Positions 54,899 through 63,883 of a DNA stretch of 64,000 bases are shown one piece after another. How positions within the stretch are numbered: the first letter of the stretch is position 1; every line of letters starts with the position of its first letter. The translations under genes were made by a program, and so were the position numbers. The notes below the pieces were generated by a model that worked only from the letters and a program-made list of their open reading frames with translations, did no database searches and was not told the origin of the DNA. The DNA comes from Eudoraea chungangensis (GTDB taxonomy: Bacteria > Bacteroidota > Bacteroidia > Flavobacteriales > Flavobacteriaceae): contig NZ_JARDUB010000006.1 of assembly GCF_029360665.1 (NCBI RefSeq), positions 434,001 to 498,000 of the forward strand, read 5' to 3'.

Positions 54899-55963
54899 AT
54901 GGTCAAACTAGAAAGCCGAATAAAAGCTTTTGTTAAACTTGGAGACCTCCTTAGGCAATTCTTTGCCTTTAAAAAGGATTCTCCAGAATTTAACAACATT
55001 AATACTCCTGAGATAGCTGCCTTGGAAAAAGCGATCTACTTAGCTGGCCAAAAAAATACTTGGTTTACTGAAGAGCAAGTGCTGTATTCGCTCAATTCTT
55101 GGGGGGATTTACTTACGGAAGCAAAACTAAAACAATGGCTGTCGGATTATGACATTGAATCAAACAAAGCAATCAGTGTAGCCCTAATTATGGCCGGAAA
55201 CATACCGCTAGTAGGGTTTCATGACTTCCTGTCTACCCTACTCACCGGAAACAAGGCGATTGTTAAGCTATCTTCTCAAGACACTGTTTTACTGCCAACC
55301 ATAGCCGATTATTTAATTCAGGTAGAGCCAGAACTTGGTTTACAGATAGATTTTGTAAAAGACAGATTATTGAATTATGACGCTGTTATTGCTACTGGCA
55401 GTAATAATACCTCCAGATATTTTGAACATTACTTTGGTAAGAAACCAAATATAATCAGACGTAATCGGAATTCTGTAGCCATATTATCAGGTAAGGAAAG
55501 TGATTCTGATTTAGCCCTACTGGGAGAAGATATATTTCGATATTATGGTTTGGGTTGTAGAAACGTATCAAAGCTTTACGTTCCCAAGGGCTATGTATTT
55601 AATCAATTCTTCGAAAATATTGAACCCTATGCCTATTTAAAAAACCAACATAAATACGTAAATAACTATGACTATAATAAGGCGGTTTATCTTATGAGTG
55701 AATTTCCATTTTTAGACAATGGTTTCTTTATCTTAAAAGAAGATGAGGCTTACGCCTCCCCTATTGCCGTAGCATTTTATGAATACTATGAAGACTTTGA
55801 ATTATTAGTTGAAAAACTTAATAACCAGCAGGATCAGCTGCAATGCGTACTTAGCATGAACTCCAAGGATAAATACCTGCCTTTTGGCAGTGCCCAGCTT
55901 CCTAGTTTAAAAGACTACGCCGATGGTATCGATACTGTTGAATTCTTGTTAAAAACATCCTAG
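54899..55963 (+). CDS. Acyl-CoA reductase (LuxC family)
   Basis: 354 residues. LuxC-type aldehyde-forming reductase: LIMAGNIPLVGFHDFLSTLLTGNKAIVKLSSQDT, VIATGSNNTSRYFEHYFGKKPNIIRRNRNSVAIL and the catalytic-Cys region YYGLGCRNVSKLYVPKGY. It would reduce an acyl-CoA or acyl-phosphate to an aldehyde with NADPH. No luciferase genes are near, so the acyl substrate is unknown. It opens a plus-strand group with serC and serA and is divergent from the ferredoxin gene. Confidence 0.85.
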   Translation: MVKLESRIKAFVKLGDLLRQFFAFKKDSPEFNNINTPEIAALEKAIYLAGQKNTWFTEEQVLYSLNSWGDLLTEAKLKQWLSDYDIESNKAISVALIMAGNIPLVGFHDFLSTLLTGNKAIVKLSSQDTVLLPTIADYLIQVEPELGLQIDFVKDRLLNYDAVIATGSNNTSRYFEHYFGKKPNIIRRNRNSVAILSGKESDSDLALLGEDIFRYYGLGCRNVSKLYVPKGYVFNQFFENIEPYAYLKNQHKYVNNYDYNKAVYLMSEFPFLDNGFFILKEDEAYASPIAVAFYEYYEDFELLVEKLNNQQDQLQCVLSMNSKDKYLPFGSAQLPSLKDYADGIDTVEFLLKTS

Positions 55964-56030
55964 AAATATTTTACAGATCGTAGGTTACTTTGCTTATTAT
56001 TTATGACCTTTAGCTCGCAAAAAACTAAAA

Positions 56031-57095
56031 ATGAAAAAACATAATTTTAGTGCAGGTCCCTGCATTCTGCCTCAAGAGGTAATGAAAAAAGCTTCAGAAG
56101 CTATTATTGAATTGGATGGAATTGGACTTTCTTTGATAGAAATATCTCATCGCTCAAAGGAGTTTGTAGAAATTATGGAATCTGCTAGATCGTTAGCTCT
56201 TGAACTTCTGGGCTTGGAAGGTAAAGGATATAAAGCACTTTATTTACAAGGCGGGGCTAGCCTGGAATTTTTAATGGTGGCCTATAACCTTCTAGAGAAT
56301 AAGGCAGGATATATAAATACAGGTACCTGGAGCTCTAAGGCAATTAAAGAAGCAAAATTGTTAGGAGATATAGTGGAAATAGCTTCCTCCAAGGATAAGA
56401 ACTTCAATTATATTCCAAAAGGATTCGTTGTACCTAATGAATTAGACTTTCTACACCTAACGAGTAATAACACGATTTTTGGAACCCAAATAAAAGAATT
56501 CCCTACTACCTCAGTTCCGCTTGTATGCGACATGAGTTCCGACATTTTTTCCCGACAGTTAGACTTTTCGAAATTCGACCTAATTTATGCAGGAGCACAG
56601 AAAAATATGGGCCCTGCAGGAACTACCCTCGTGGTTGTAAAGGAAGATTTATTAGGAGAAGTTACACGACAAATCCCTTCTATGTTAGACTATCAGGTCC
56701 ATATCAGTAAAGATAGTATGTTCAATACCCCGGCTGTTTTTGCAGTCTATGTTTCCATGCTAACCCTACAATGGTTAAAAGATTTAGGCGGAATAGCAGC
56801 CATAGAAGAAATTAATGACAAAAAAGCAAATCTGATATATTCTGAAATTGATCTCAACCCCTTATTCACAGGTTATGCGAAGAAAGAGGATAGGTCTTCA
56901 ATGAACGCAACGTTTAATTTAACCGACAATGCCTTAAAAGAAACTTTTGACAATATGTGGAAGGATGCGGGAATAAGTGGCCTTAATGGGCATAGATCTG
57001 TAGGAGGATACAGAGCTTCCATGTACAATGCGCTACCATTAGATAGTGTTGGTGTTTTAGTAGACATTATGAGCGATCTAGAAAGAAAAGGATAA
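56031..57095 (+). CDS. serC: Phosphoserine aminotransferase
   Basis: 354 residues. KKHNFSAGPCILPQEV start, GGASLEF, and the PLP-lysine region DLIYAGAQKNMGPAGTTLVVV, with the C-terminal RSVGGYRASMYNALP giving the phosphate contacts. It transaminates 3-phosphohydroxypyruvate to phosphoserine. It lies 67 nt after the acyl-CoA reductase and 29 nt before serA. Confidence 0.96.
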   Translation: MKKHNFSAGPCILPQEVMKKASEAIIELDGIGLSLIEISHRSKEFVEIMESARSLALELLGLEGKGYKALYLQGGASLEFLMVAYNLLENKAGYINTGTWSSKAIKEAKLLGDIVEIASSKDKNFNYIPKGFVVPNELDFLHLTSNNTIFGTQIKEFPTTSVPLVCDMSSDIFSRQLDFSKFDLIYAGAQKNMGPAGTTLVVVKEDLLGEVTRQIPSMLDYQVHISKDSMFNTPAVFAVYVSMLTLQWLKDLGGIAAIEEINDKKANLIYSEIDLNPLFTGYAKKEDRSSMNATFNLTDNALKETFDNMWKDAGISGLNGHRSVGGYRASMYNALPLDSVGVLVDIMSDLERKG

Positions 57096-57124
57096 TTCAA
57101 AACTTAAATAAGAACTAAACTATT

Positions 57125-58075
57125 ATGAAAATTCTTGCAAACGATGGAATCTCCTTAAAAGGCCAAGAAGCACTTACTAGTGCTGGTTTTGAAGTAATTA
57201 CTGTTACCGTAGCCCAAGAACAACTCATCGATTTTATCAATAATAATGAGATAGCAGGTCTTTTGGTGAGAAGTGCAACGAAGGTGAGAAAAGATATAAT
57301 AGATAATTGCCCATCTCTTAAGTTAATAGGCAGAGGTGGTGTTGGCATGGACAATATCGATGTAGCATATGCCAAAGAGAAAGGCTTGCATGTAATAAAT
57401 ACTCCTGCGGCCTCTTCTGAATCTGTGGCAGAGTTGGTTTTTGCACACCTATACGGTGGCGTAAGGTTCTTATACGACTCTAATAGAAATATGCCCTTGG
57501 AAGGCGAAAGGAATTTTAAGAAATTAAAGAAGAGCTACGCAAAGGGCATTGAGTTAAGAGGTAAAACACTAGGAGTAATAGGTTTTGGTAGAATTGGACA
57601 AGCCACGGCCAAGATTGCTTTGGGTGTAGGAATGCAAGTTGTTTTTTATGACCCCTTTATTGATACAGCTAAAATATCCCTCGATTTCTATGATAATCAG
57701 AAAGTAGTGTTCAACCTAGATGGTATTTCCAAGGAAGAATTATTAAAAGTATCAGACTTTATTAGTTTGCACGTACCCGCACAAAAGGACTATGTAATTG
57801 GAAGTAGTGAATTTGCATTAATGAAAGAAGGAGTAGGCATTATAAATGCGGCCAGAGGGGGCGTCATCGATGAGGTAGCTCTTATTGAAAGTATAGAAAA
57901 AGGAAAAGTAGCCTTTGCAGGATTAGACACTTTTGAATCCGAACCAAATCCGGAAATTAAAATCTTAATGCACCCAAATATTTCTCTTACCCCACATATT
58001 GGAGCTGCTACGGCGGAAGCGCAAGACAGAATTGGGCTGGAATTGGCAGACCAAATTAAATCTTTACTGAAATAG
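57125..58075 (+). CDS. serA: D-3-phosphoglycerate dehydrogenase (short form)
   Basis: 316 residues. D-2-hydroxyacid dehydrogenase fold: LGVIGFGRIGQATAKIALGVGM (NAD site), the catalytic Arg in INAARGGVIDEVAL, Glu in DTFESEPNP and His in LTPHIGAAT. It has no C-terminal ACT domain, so it lacks the serine feedback site of the longer SerA. With SerC it makes phosphoserine from 3-phosphoglycerate. serB is not in the window. Confidence 0.9.
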   Translation: MKILANDGISLKGQEALTSAGFEVITVTVAQEQLIDFINNNEIAGLLVRSATKVRKDIIDNCPSLKLIGRGGVGMDNIDVAYAKEKGLHVINTPAASSESVAELVFAHLYGGVRFLYDSNRNMPLEGERNFKKLKKSYAKGIELRGKTLGVIGFGRIGQATAKIALGVGMQVVFYDPFIDTAKISLDFYDNQKVVFNLDGISKEELLKVSDFISLHVPAQKDYVIGSSEFALMKEGVGIINAARGGVIDEVALIESIEKGKVAFAGLDTFESEPNPEIKILMHPNISLTPHIGAATAEAQDRIGLELADQIKSLLK

Positions 58076-58106
58076 GAAAGTATATTTAATATTAAAAGAC
58101 CATTAT

Positions 58107-58757
58107 TTAAGGCACAATAACCATCTGTTCTAGGCGCAGTAAGATTCTACCTGTTTTAGCCCCATCCTCCTTCATTGCTTCTTTGTCTACCTCGGTTTCT
58201 TTTCCTAAAAATTGTAAGGGAATTTTAATATTGCTCACCTCGAATAAAACTTCTATAAGAGAAGGTAAAATCGTTTTGGCATTAGAATAGCTTAATAGTG
58301 AAGTATATACCCCTTCTTTCTTTGTACTTACCTGAAGTTTAATAATCCGACTAGTATTTTGGTCTAAATGAATGGTAGCAATGGAAAAATCAGCTTTTTC
58401 AGACGTAGGAATGATGTTTAAAACTTTACACAGTACTCCTTCTGTGTTTTCAAGTCCTCTTTGTACTGTAATAAACGGGTATTTAAATATATCTTCCATC
58501 GTAAGATCTAAACCTCTTTTTGGCAACATAATGAAGTCTTTTGAACTTATTTTACTGCCTTTGCCTCTTTGATAAGAAACTTTCCCATGTTTTGTAGGCA
58601 TATTGATAAAGCTTATATCTACGTCCATTACTATATCAGCCGTAAAAGATTCTATGGAATCTAAACGACCTCTAACATTGGCCAAATCCTGATCTATTTG
58701 TTGTCCATAAGAATTGAAGAAAGTAAACCAGCTAATTATAAGAAAAGAATATTTCAT
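58107..58757 (-). CDS. Secreted LolA-like periplasmic protein, last gene of an ABC-transporter operon
   Basis: 216 residues. The signal peptide (about 1-18, WFTFFNSYGQ) is followed by a beta-rich domain with the LolA-type beginning DSIESFTADIVMDVDISFINMPTKHGKVSYQRG, in which strands would form a half-barrel lipid carrier. It starts in a 4-nt overlap with the ABC permease gene. It likely binds a lipid or lipoprotein moved by the ABC complex. The role is inferred from context. Confidence 0.65.
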   Translation of the reverse strand: MKYSFLIISWFTFFNSYGQQIDQDLANVRGRLDSIESFTADIVMDVDISFINMPTKHGKVSYQRGKGSKISSKDFIMLPKRGLDLTMEDIFKYPFITVQRGLENTEGVLCKVLNIIPTSEKADFSIATIHLDQNTSRIIKLQVSTKKEGVYTSLLSYSNAKTILPSLIEVLFEVSNIKIPLQFLGKETEVDKEAMKEDGAKTGRILLRLEQMVIVP

Positions 58758-59590
58758 GGCAGCAAGTCTCTTTTTTTAAATACAATAATTCCGGCAATTG
58801 AAACGAATACACAATACAAAAAAAGAACAGACATGTTAATATAAATTTTTTCGTAAGGAATCTCATAGTAGAAGTAATATTGCCAACTGTCAATCAATTT
58901 GGAATAGAAAAACCTATTTAAAATGGAGTTATCGAAATCAATTTTTAACAATAGGTTGGTACATACCAAAAATATGGCAGAAACGATCCAAGTTTTGGTA
59001 GCATCCTTAAATAATACCGCAAAGGTTAAACTCACCAGCGAAAAAAACAACATGGAAAGTGTTCCGACAGCAAAAGCAGAAGCTAAACGCCAAAATGCTT
59101 CTTCTGTTGGATAAAAGTTCAGACCATTTAAGTAGACTACCAAATCTCCCTTGCCAAACACAAGGTAGGATATCCCAAAAGTGCTTATTGCCAATAGAAA
59201 GACAACCAGAAGCGTAAATAAACTAGAAACCAAATATTTACTTCCAATAAATTTAGTTTTGCTCACTGGCTGAAGGAGTACCGCCTCAATGGTTCTGTCT
59301 TTGTATTCTGAAGTCAGAAATCCAGAAACTATTATCATAAGGATTAAAGGAATATGGAACCATAAAGAATTTAATATCATGTAAATAATAAGGTTACCAT
59401 TTAATAAGTCACCCTTAAATTCAAAAGTATCCTTAAGGTTTGCTAACAATAGATCAATTATTTCGGTTCCTTGGTAATAAGCGCTCACTAAAACAAATCC
59501 TTCAATAATAAAAATAGCGACAAGCGCATAAAGCGTTTTACTCTGTCTAAGTATTTTAAATAATTCAACCCTAATTACTCCCTTCATCAT
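58754..59590 (-). CDS. ABC-2 type transporter permease
   Basis: 278 residues with six predicted helices. ABC-2 permease layout: N-terminal MKGVIRVELFKILRQSKTLYALVAIFIIEGFVLV, a central loop with GFLTSEYKDRTIEAVLLQPVSKTKFIGSKYLVSS (the coupling helix region), and a C-terminal membrane pair ending KKRDLLP. Overlaps of 4 nt with the ATPase gene upstream and the LolA-like gene downstream. Confidence 0.88.
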   Translation of the reverse strand: MMKGVIRVELFKILRQSKTLYALVAIFIIEGFVLVSAYYQGTEIIDLLLANLKDTFEFKGDLLNGNLIIYMILNSLWFHIPLILMIIVSGFLTSEYKDRTIEAVLLQPVSKTKFIGSKYLVSSLFTLLVVFLLAISTFGISYLVFGKGDLVVYLNGLNFYPTEEAFWRLASAFAVGTLSMLFFSLVSLTFAVLFKDATKTWIVSAIFLVCTNLLLKIDFDNSILNRFFYSKLIDSWQYYFYYEIPYEKIYINMSVLFLYCVFVSIAGIIVFKKRDLLP

Positions 59591-60441
59591 GTCTTGTCTT
59601 CAAATAAAACTTTCAAATCCGATTGTGGTACACAGGCTGTAATTCTAGTACCTCTGTTAATAAGAGTCTCTAATAGCCCCGTTATTTCCTTTCGACTAAT
59701 TTGCACCAAATATCCGCCTTGAATTTTTATCGGATGCATTGCAGCTAGTTCACGCATGTCTGGGAAATTTTCTCCTACCAGCTTATAAGATGAAACACTA
59801 GAATTATATATTTCCCCAGAGAATCCCGATTTAATTATTCTTCCCTTGCTAAGTACGTATAGTGTATCGCATAAATCCGCTAGTTCACCTACAATATGAG
59901 AAGAAATTAACACCGTTATTTTATTTTCCCTACTCAACTTCTTAATCAGATTATGAAAACTATAAATCCCCATAGGATCCAAGCCAGAGAAGGGCTCATC
60001 TAAAACCAGGCAATCTGGATTATTTAGTAAAGCCACTGCCAAACCCAGTCTTTGTTTCATCCCTAAAGAATAGTTCTTAACAGCGTCCTTTCGGTCTGGT
60101 GAAAGCCCCACCTCTTGCATCAACTCATTAAACGTTTTTGCTGATACTTTTATACCCTGAATTTCTGAAAACACCTTTATATTTTCCCTAGCATTAAGGT
60201 ATTCATACAAAGCCGGTTTCTCAATTATTCCTCCAATTGGCTTAGGGCTAGAAGATTGAATTTCTACGGATCCAGAATCTTGCTTTATGAGACCTAGTAT
60301 AATTCTAAAAAGTGTTGATTTCCCTGCGCCGTTAGCCCCAATAAGTCCACATATTTCTCCCTGCTGACAAATTAAATCCACCTCGCTAAGAGCAGCGAGA
60401 GTACCATAAGACTTTGAAATTTTAGAGGCATTAAAAATCAT
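59587..60441 (-). CDS. ABC transporter ATP-binding protein
   Basis: 284 residues from the ATG at 60441 (MIFNASKISKSYGT). An in-frame ATG at 60516 would extend it into the upstream gene. Walker A GANGAGKSTLFRIIL, signature NYSLGMKQRLGLAVALL, Walker B CLVLDEPFSGLDP and SSHIVGELADLCDTLYVLSKGR. The C-terminal 70 residues follow the CcmA/DrrA type. It powers the adjacent ABC-2 permease. Its start overlaps the stop of the 180-residue membrane protein by 4 nt, which supports this start. Confidence 0.93.
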   Translation of the reverse strand: MIFNASKISKSYGTLAALSEVDLICQQGEICGLIGANGAGKSTLFRIILGLIKQDSGSVEIQSSSPKPIGGIIEKPALYEYLNARENIKVFSEIQGIKVSAKTFNELMQEVGLSPDRKDAVKNYSLGMKQRLGLAVALLNNPDCLVLDEPFSGLDPMGIYSFHNLIKKLSRENKITVLISSHIVGELADLCDTLYVLSKGRIIKSGFSGEIYNSSVSSYKLVGENFPDMRELAAMHPIKIQGGYLVQISRKEITGLLETLINRGTRITACVPQSDLKVLFEDKT

Positions 60442-60980
60442 ATTGCATGGGCTAGACTCATGCTTCTGAAGTTGTATTTTGGCGTATAGGATTTTTCCAA
60501 AAAAGTCCTTTCCCAAAAATAATTACGAAATAAAAACCATGGGTCTTTAGTCATAAAATAGGGAATATAATGATACCATTTAACTCCTTTTTTCTTGTAA
60601 AACGCTACTATCTCATCTTTATATCCCAGTTCGTCGGCGGCAACAATAGCAGCATTTCTCTGGCATTTAGATCCAGCATACATCTCGGCAACCCTAGTGC
60701 TAAAACCATGATCAAAAAAAAGATCCTTGGCCCTTTTATAATTTTGAAACCTAGACCATCCATCCATTATTACCAAAAATATATGAACAAATGAAAACAT
60801 AAAACAGCTCATCCAAAAAGCCATAACTAAAAGAGAGCTTTTTTGAATCGAGGCCTCAAACTGTACCCAGTAAAACCATGACTCTAGAACAAATAGTATC
60901 AGGGACCAATGAAGTAATTGACCTACTCGAAAATAGGAGGCTATTAGGTGTGGCTGTTTTGGTATTTTATTGTTTTCCAT
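60438..60980 (-). CDS. Membrane protein of unknown function, first gene of the ABC operon
   Basis: 180 residues from the ATG at 60980 (MENNKIPKQPHLIA). The upstream frame to 61046 is unlike a protein start. Two hydrophobic helices (about 22-41 and 50-72: SLILFVLESWFYWV, LVMAFWMSCFMFSFVHIFLVIM) are followed by a long basic, aromatic cytoplasmic tail (NAAIVAADELGYKDEIVAFYKKKGVKWYHYIP). No known family. 4-nt overlap with the ATPase gene suggests a structural or adapter role in that transporter. Confidence 0.65.
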   Translation of the reverse strand: MENNKIPKQPHLIASYFRVGQLLHWSLILFVLESWFYWVQFEASIQKSSLLVMAFWMSCFMFSFVHIFLVIMDGWSRFQNYKRAKDLFFDHGFSTRVAEMYAGSKCQRNAAIVAADELGYKDEIVAFYKKKGVKWYHYIPYFMTKDPWFLFRNYFWERTFLEKSYTPKYNFRSMSLAHAI

Positions 60981-61184
60981 AATTCTGCATAATCCATTAA
61001 CTCTAACAGCGTGGCAATTGTATAATTTTTTGTCAAAATAAGACAATTTTTAGAAAAAGCCTTACAATTACTACAAAACTAGACGAGTACCTTATTAAAC
61101 CTAAAAGCATAAAGCACTTAAACCATAGGAAATCAATTAAATTGAGCAAACTTTTGTAACTTACTAAATCTTAAAAAATCAATT

Positions 61185-61817
61185 ATGGAAGGATTATTAG
61201 ACTTACTAAATAGCCCTATGGGCAAACAATTAATAAGTGGTGTATCACAGCAAACGGGAGAGCCCGAAAATAAATCAGCCGATGTTTTAGCAATGGCAAT
61301 GCCTCTGTTGGTTGGGGCCATGAAACAAAATGCGGCGTCACCAGAGGGTGCAGCAAGTTTAATGAACGCCCTTTCCTCTAAACACGACGGAAGCGCCTTA
61401 GACAATCTCGAGGGTTTTTTTGGTGGGGGTGTAGACAGCTCAGTTTTAGAAGACGGTGCCGGAATATTAGGTCATGTTTTTGGACAAAAACAAACAAATG
61501 TAGAAAATACATTAGGAGCCAAATCTGGAATGGATCCTTCCACCATTTCCAGCATATTAAAGATAGCAGCACCTTTAGTAATGGCCTACTTAGGCAAGCA
61601 GGCTTCCGCTAACAAGGTAAGTGATCAGAACGGGATGGATTCTCTTTTAGGTAACATGATGGGTGGTGAATCTTCACAAACCCAAAGTATTCTAACCAGT
61701 TTGTTAGATGCCGATGGTGATGGAAGCATGATAGATGATGTAGCGGGGATGGTTATGGACAGCTCAAAGAAAAAAGGAGGCTTAGGCGGCTTGCTGGGAG
61801 GCTTATTTGGCAAATAA
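61185..61817 (+). CDS. DUF937 protein
   Basis: 210 residues. DUF937 marks: LLDLLNSPMGKQLISGVSQQTG, ADVLAMAMPLLVGAMKQNA, SSILKIAAPLVMAYLGKQA and the C-terminal acidic loop LLDADGDGSMIDDVAGMVM followed by a Gly/Leu-rich tail. The loop has the D-x-D-x-D-G spacing of a Ca2+-binding EF-hand. Function not established. A soluble, helical oligomer is likely. It is followed by two small DUF genes in the same direction. Confidence 0.88.
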   Translation: MEGLLDLLNSPMGKQLISGVSQQTGEPENKSADVLAMAMPLLVGAMKQNAASPEGAASLMNALSSKHDGSALDNLEGFFGGGVDSSVLEDGAGILGHVFGQKQTNVENTLGAKSGMDPSTISSILKIAAPLVMAYLGKQASANKVSDQNGMDSLLGNMMGGESSQTQSILTSLLDADGDGSMIDDVAGMVMDSSKKKGGLGGLLGGLFGK

Positions 61818-61877
61818 TTTAAATCCAATCTATATAACGTGCTTGGTAATAAAGACAAAAATCTCAAATACAAAGCA

Positions 61878-62357
61878 ATGTTGAAAAGTAGAAAACCAAC
61901 AATTAGACAAAGTTTTTTTTTAGGAATAGCAGCAGTATTTTTTTTAGTTTTACCTAATTCCTGTAATTCAACGGAAAAGGCACTAAATATTTCCGAAGAC
62001 GAAAAAGCCGTTTTTAATGAAAAAAGTAGCGATACACTAACTATAAAAAATGATAGTGTAGAGTACGAAATTACTATAATTGAACTGGGTTTTGTTACAT
62101 GGCTTAAGAGTGTAGCCAAACCTCCCGGCTATTACACACAGTCTTATCTAGAGAACAGAAATCAGATATACGTAACCACCTGGAACCAAAGAGTACTGGA
62201 ACCCGCACGCTTTGATCCAAATTTGTATGAGTTACAAATTAATTACAATCCGCAAATTGATTATGGCTATGATGTAAACTATCAATTGTATAACTACTTC
62301 ATCTTTTTTCAACGAAAATACAATCAACGCCTAGGACCGTTTGCTCCGAATATTTAA
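61878..62357 (+). CDS. Putative lipoprotein, flavobacterial DUF family (DUF6146-like)
   Basis: 159 residues from the ATG at 61878 (MLKSRKPTIRQ), chosen over the GTG at 61839 because it leads into the signal segment (SFFLGIAAVFFLVLPNSC) with a possible lipid-anchor Cys. The mature part has VEYEITIIELGFVTWLKSVAKPPGYYTQSYLENRNQIYVTTWNQRVLEP, a conserved small-domain pattern that I recall as DUF6146, and ends with many Asn and Tyr residues (YNPQIDYGYDVNYQLYNYF). It is followed by the 62389 gene. Function unknown. Confidence 0.72.
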   Translation: MLKSRKPTIRQSFFLGIAAVFFLVLPNSCNSTEKALNISEDEKAVFNEKSSDTLTIKNDSVEYEITIIELGFVTWLKSVAKPPGYYTQSYLENRNQIYVTTWNQRVLEPARFDPNLYELQINYNPQIDYGYDVNYQLYNYFIFFQRKYNQRLGPFAPNI

Positions 62358-62388
62358 ATGAATATCTTTGCTCGCGTTAAAAAAACCT

Positions 62389-62709
62389 ATGAAGAGTCTT
62401 AAAAAGCGCTGGGGAATACATTCCAATTTGCAACTAATAGTTATACTTATTGTCTTTTCAATTACTGGTTCGGCAGCTGTATATGTAGCTAAACCATTTT
62501 TAAATTGGATTGGATTTGAAAGAGAAAGTTTCCAAGACGAATGGTGGAGTGGTTGGATATATTGGACCTTAAGAATATTACTTGTTTTCCCTTTCTATCA
62601 GATACTCTTAGTATTCTTTGGATGGCTTTTTGGACAGTTTAAATTTTTCTGGAATTTTGAAAAGAAAATGCTGTCTAGGCTCGGATTGGGCTTTTTATTT
62701 GAAAAATAG
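62389..62709 (+). CDS. Small membrane protein, flavobacterial DUF family (DUF6787-like)
   Basis: 106 residues from the ATG at 62389 (MKSLKKRWGI). Two long hydrophobic stretches (about 16-40 and 62-87: LIVILIVFSITGSAAVYVAKPFLNWIG and WTLRILLVFPFYQILLVFFGWLFGQF) with a Trp-rich link (FQDEWWSGWIYW). From memory it matches DUF6787 and commonly follows the DUF6146 gene. Function unknown. Confidence 0.72.
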   Translation: MKSLKKRWGIHSNLQLIVILIVFSITGSAAVYVAKPFLNWIGFERESFQDEWWSGWIYWTLRILLVFPFYQILLVFFGWLFGQFKFFWNFEKKMLSRLGLGFLFEK

Positions 62710-62784
62710 TTTGGAAATATTATACTAAATCATAAAATATTAATAATAAGAATTTTGTGTAGTCCAAATTAAAGTTATTGTTCA

Positions 62785-63057
62785 CTATTCTTTTCCTTTA
62801 AACACATAGGTGTAGATCCACATTAATGTAAAAGAAGGAACCAAGTCGATCCCGGGCAACAATTCTTCCACAAAAGCAATTACACCGGCAACCTTACCTG
62901 CTTTTCCCTTATACATCTTTGTCATAAGCCAGGCAGCCATCGGTGCCCATAACATATCCGAAAATTCTCCGATTCCAGGCAAGATAAATGACAACATTCC
63001 GATCCCATCAAAAAGCAATCCCCAAAGTAGGTCCTTATATTTTTTTTCTTTTAGCAT
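62785..63057 (-). CDS. Small membrane protein of unknown function
   Basis: 90 residues. Hydrophobic segments at about 9-29 and 60-85 with charged ends (MLKEKKYKDLLWGLLFDGIGMLSFILPGIG and FVEELLPGIDLVPSFTLMWIYTYVF). I recognise no family. It lies 41 nt after the folE stop on the same strand and could be co-transcribed with it. Confidence 0.6.
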   Translation of the reverse strand: MLKEKKYKDLLWGLLFDGIGMLSFILPGIGEFSDMLWAPMAAWLMTKMYKGKAGKVAGVIAFVEELLPGIDLVPSFTLMWIYTYVFKGKE

Positions 63058-63098
63058 AGGTTATTAGCCAATATTACAAATCTTCATACAATTGTCTT

Positions 63099-63704
63099 TT
63101 ATGAAAGTCGTGAGCTAATTAATTTTAAAAACTCGTTACGCGTCTCTTCTCTGTGGAAACTACCTCTAAATCCTGAAGTAGTGGTTACCGAATTTTGTTT
63201 TTGCACACCCCGCATCATCATACACATATGAGATGCTTCAATAACAACAGCAACCCCCTGAGGTTCTAAAGTTTCGTTAATGCAATCTAGAATTTGTTCG
63301 GTTAGTCTCTCCTGCACCTGAAGTCGCCTGGCAAACACATCCACAATCCGCGGTAATTTACTTAGGCCAACTATCCTTCCATTGGGGATATAAGCAATGT
63401 GCGCCTTACCAAAAAATGGTAACATATGATGTTCACACAGGGAATACAACTCAATATCTTTGACAATTACCATTTCGTTATAGGTCTCTTCGAACATAGC
63501 ACTTTTAAGTATGGTCGCCGCATCTTGTTTGTACCCCTGCGTTAAAAAAAGCATGGCTTTCGCAGCCCTTTCAGGTGTTTTAAGAAGTCCTTCTCTCTTA
63601 GTCTCCTCCCCGATCTCCTCTATTATCGACAAATACCGTTCTTTTATCTCATTAGTAATTTGAATATTGTATTCTTCTAAATTCGCATAGGACGACATAG
63701 CCAT
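63099..63704 (-). CDS. folE: GTP cyclohydrolase I (FolE)
   Basis: 201 residues. Zinc and substrate motifs [34 protein letters not shown] (Cys and His ligands) and [21 protein letters not shown]. It makes dihydroneopterin triphosphate from GTP, the first step of folate and related pteridines. Normal length. The start may be the first ATG at 63704 or the second at 63698. Confidence 0.96.
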   Translation of the reverse strand: MAMSSYANLEEYNIQITNEIKERYLSIIEEIGEETKREGLLKTPERAAKAMLFLTQGYKQDAATILKSAMFEETYNEMVIVKDIELYSLCEHHMLPFFGKAHIAYIPNGRIVGLSKLPRIVDVFARRLQVQERLTEQILDCINETLEPQGVAVVIEASHMCMMMRGVQKQNSVTTTSGFRGSFHREETRNEFLKLISSRLS

Positions 63705-63883
63705 TTGTTTTACCGTATAATTATTTTCGAATTTAAGGGATTACTGCTAAAAATACTTGAAATAGTGTTTTTTTCTATCATTAGAATAGACTTAACACCG
63801 CAAAAGAATTTTCAAACTAGCATAAGCCAAGAATTTTGAAGTATTCTTAGTTATGTTTACTTTCACCTCCAAATTAAAAAAGA

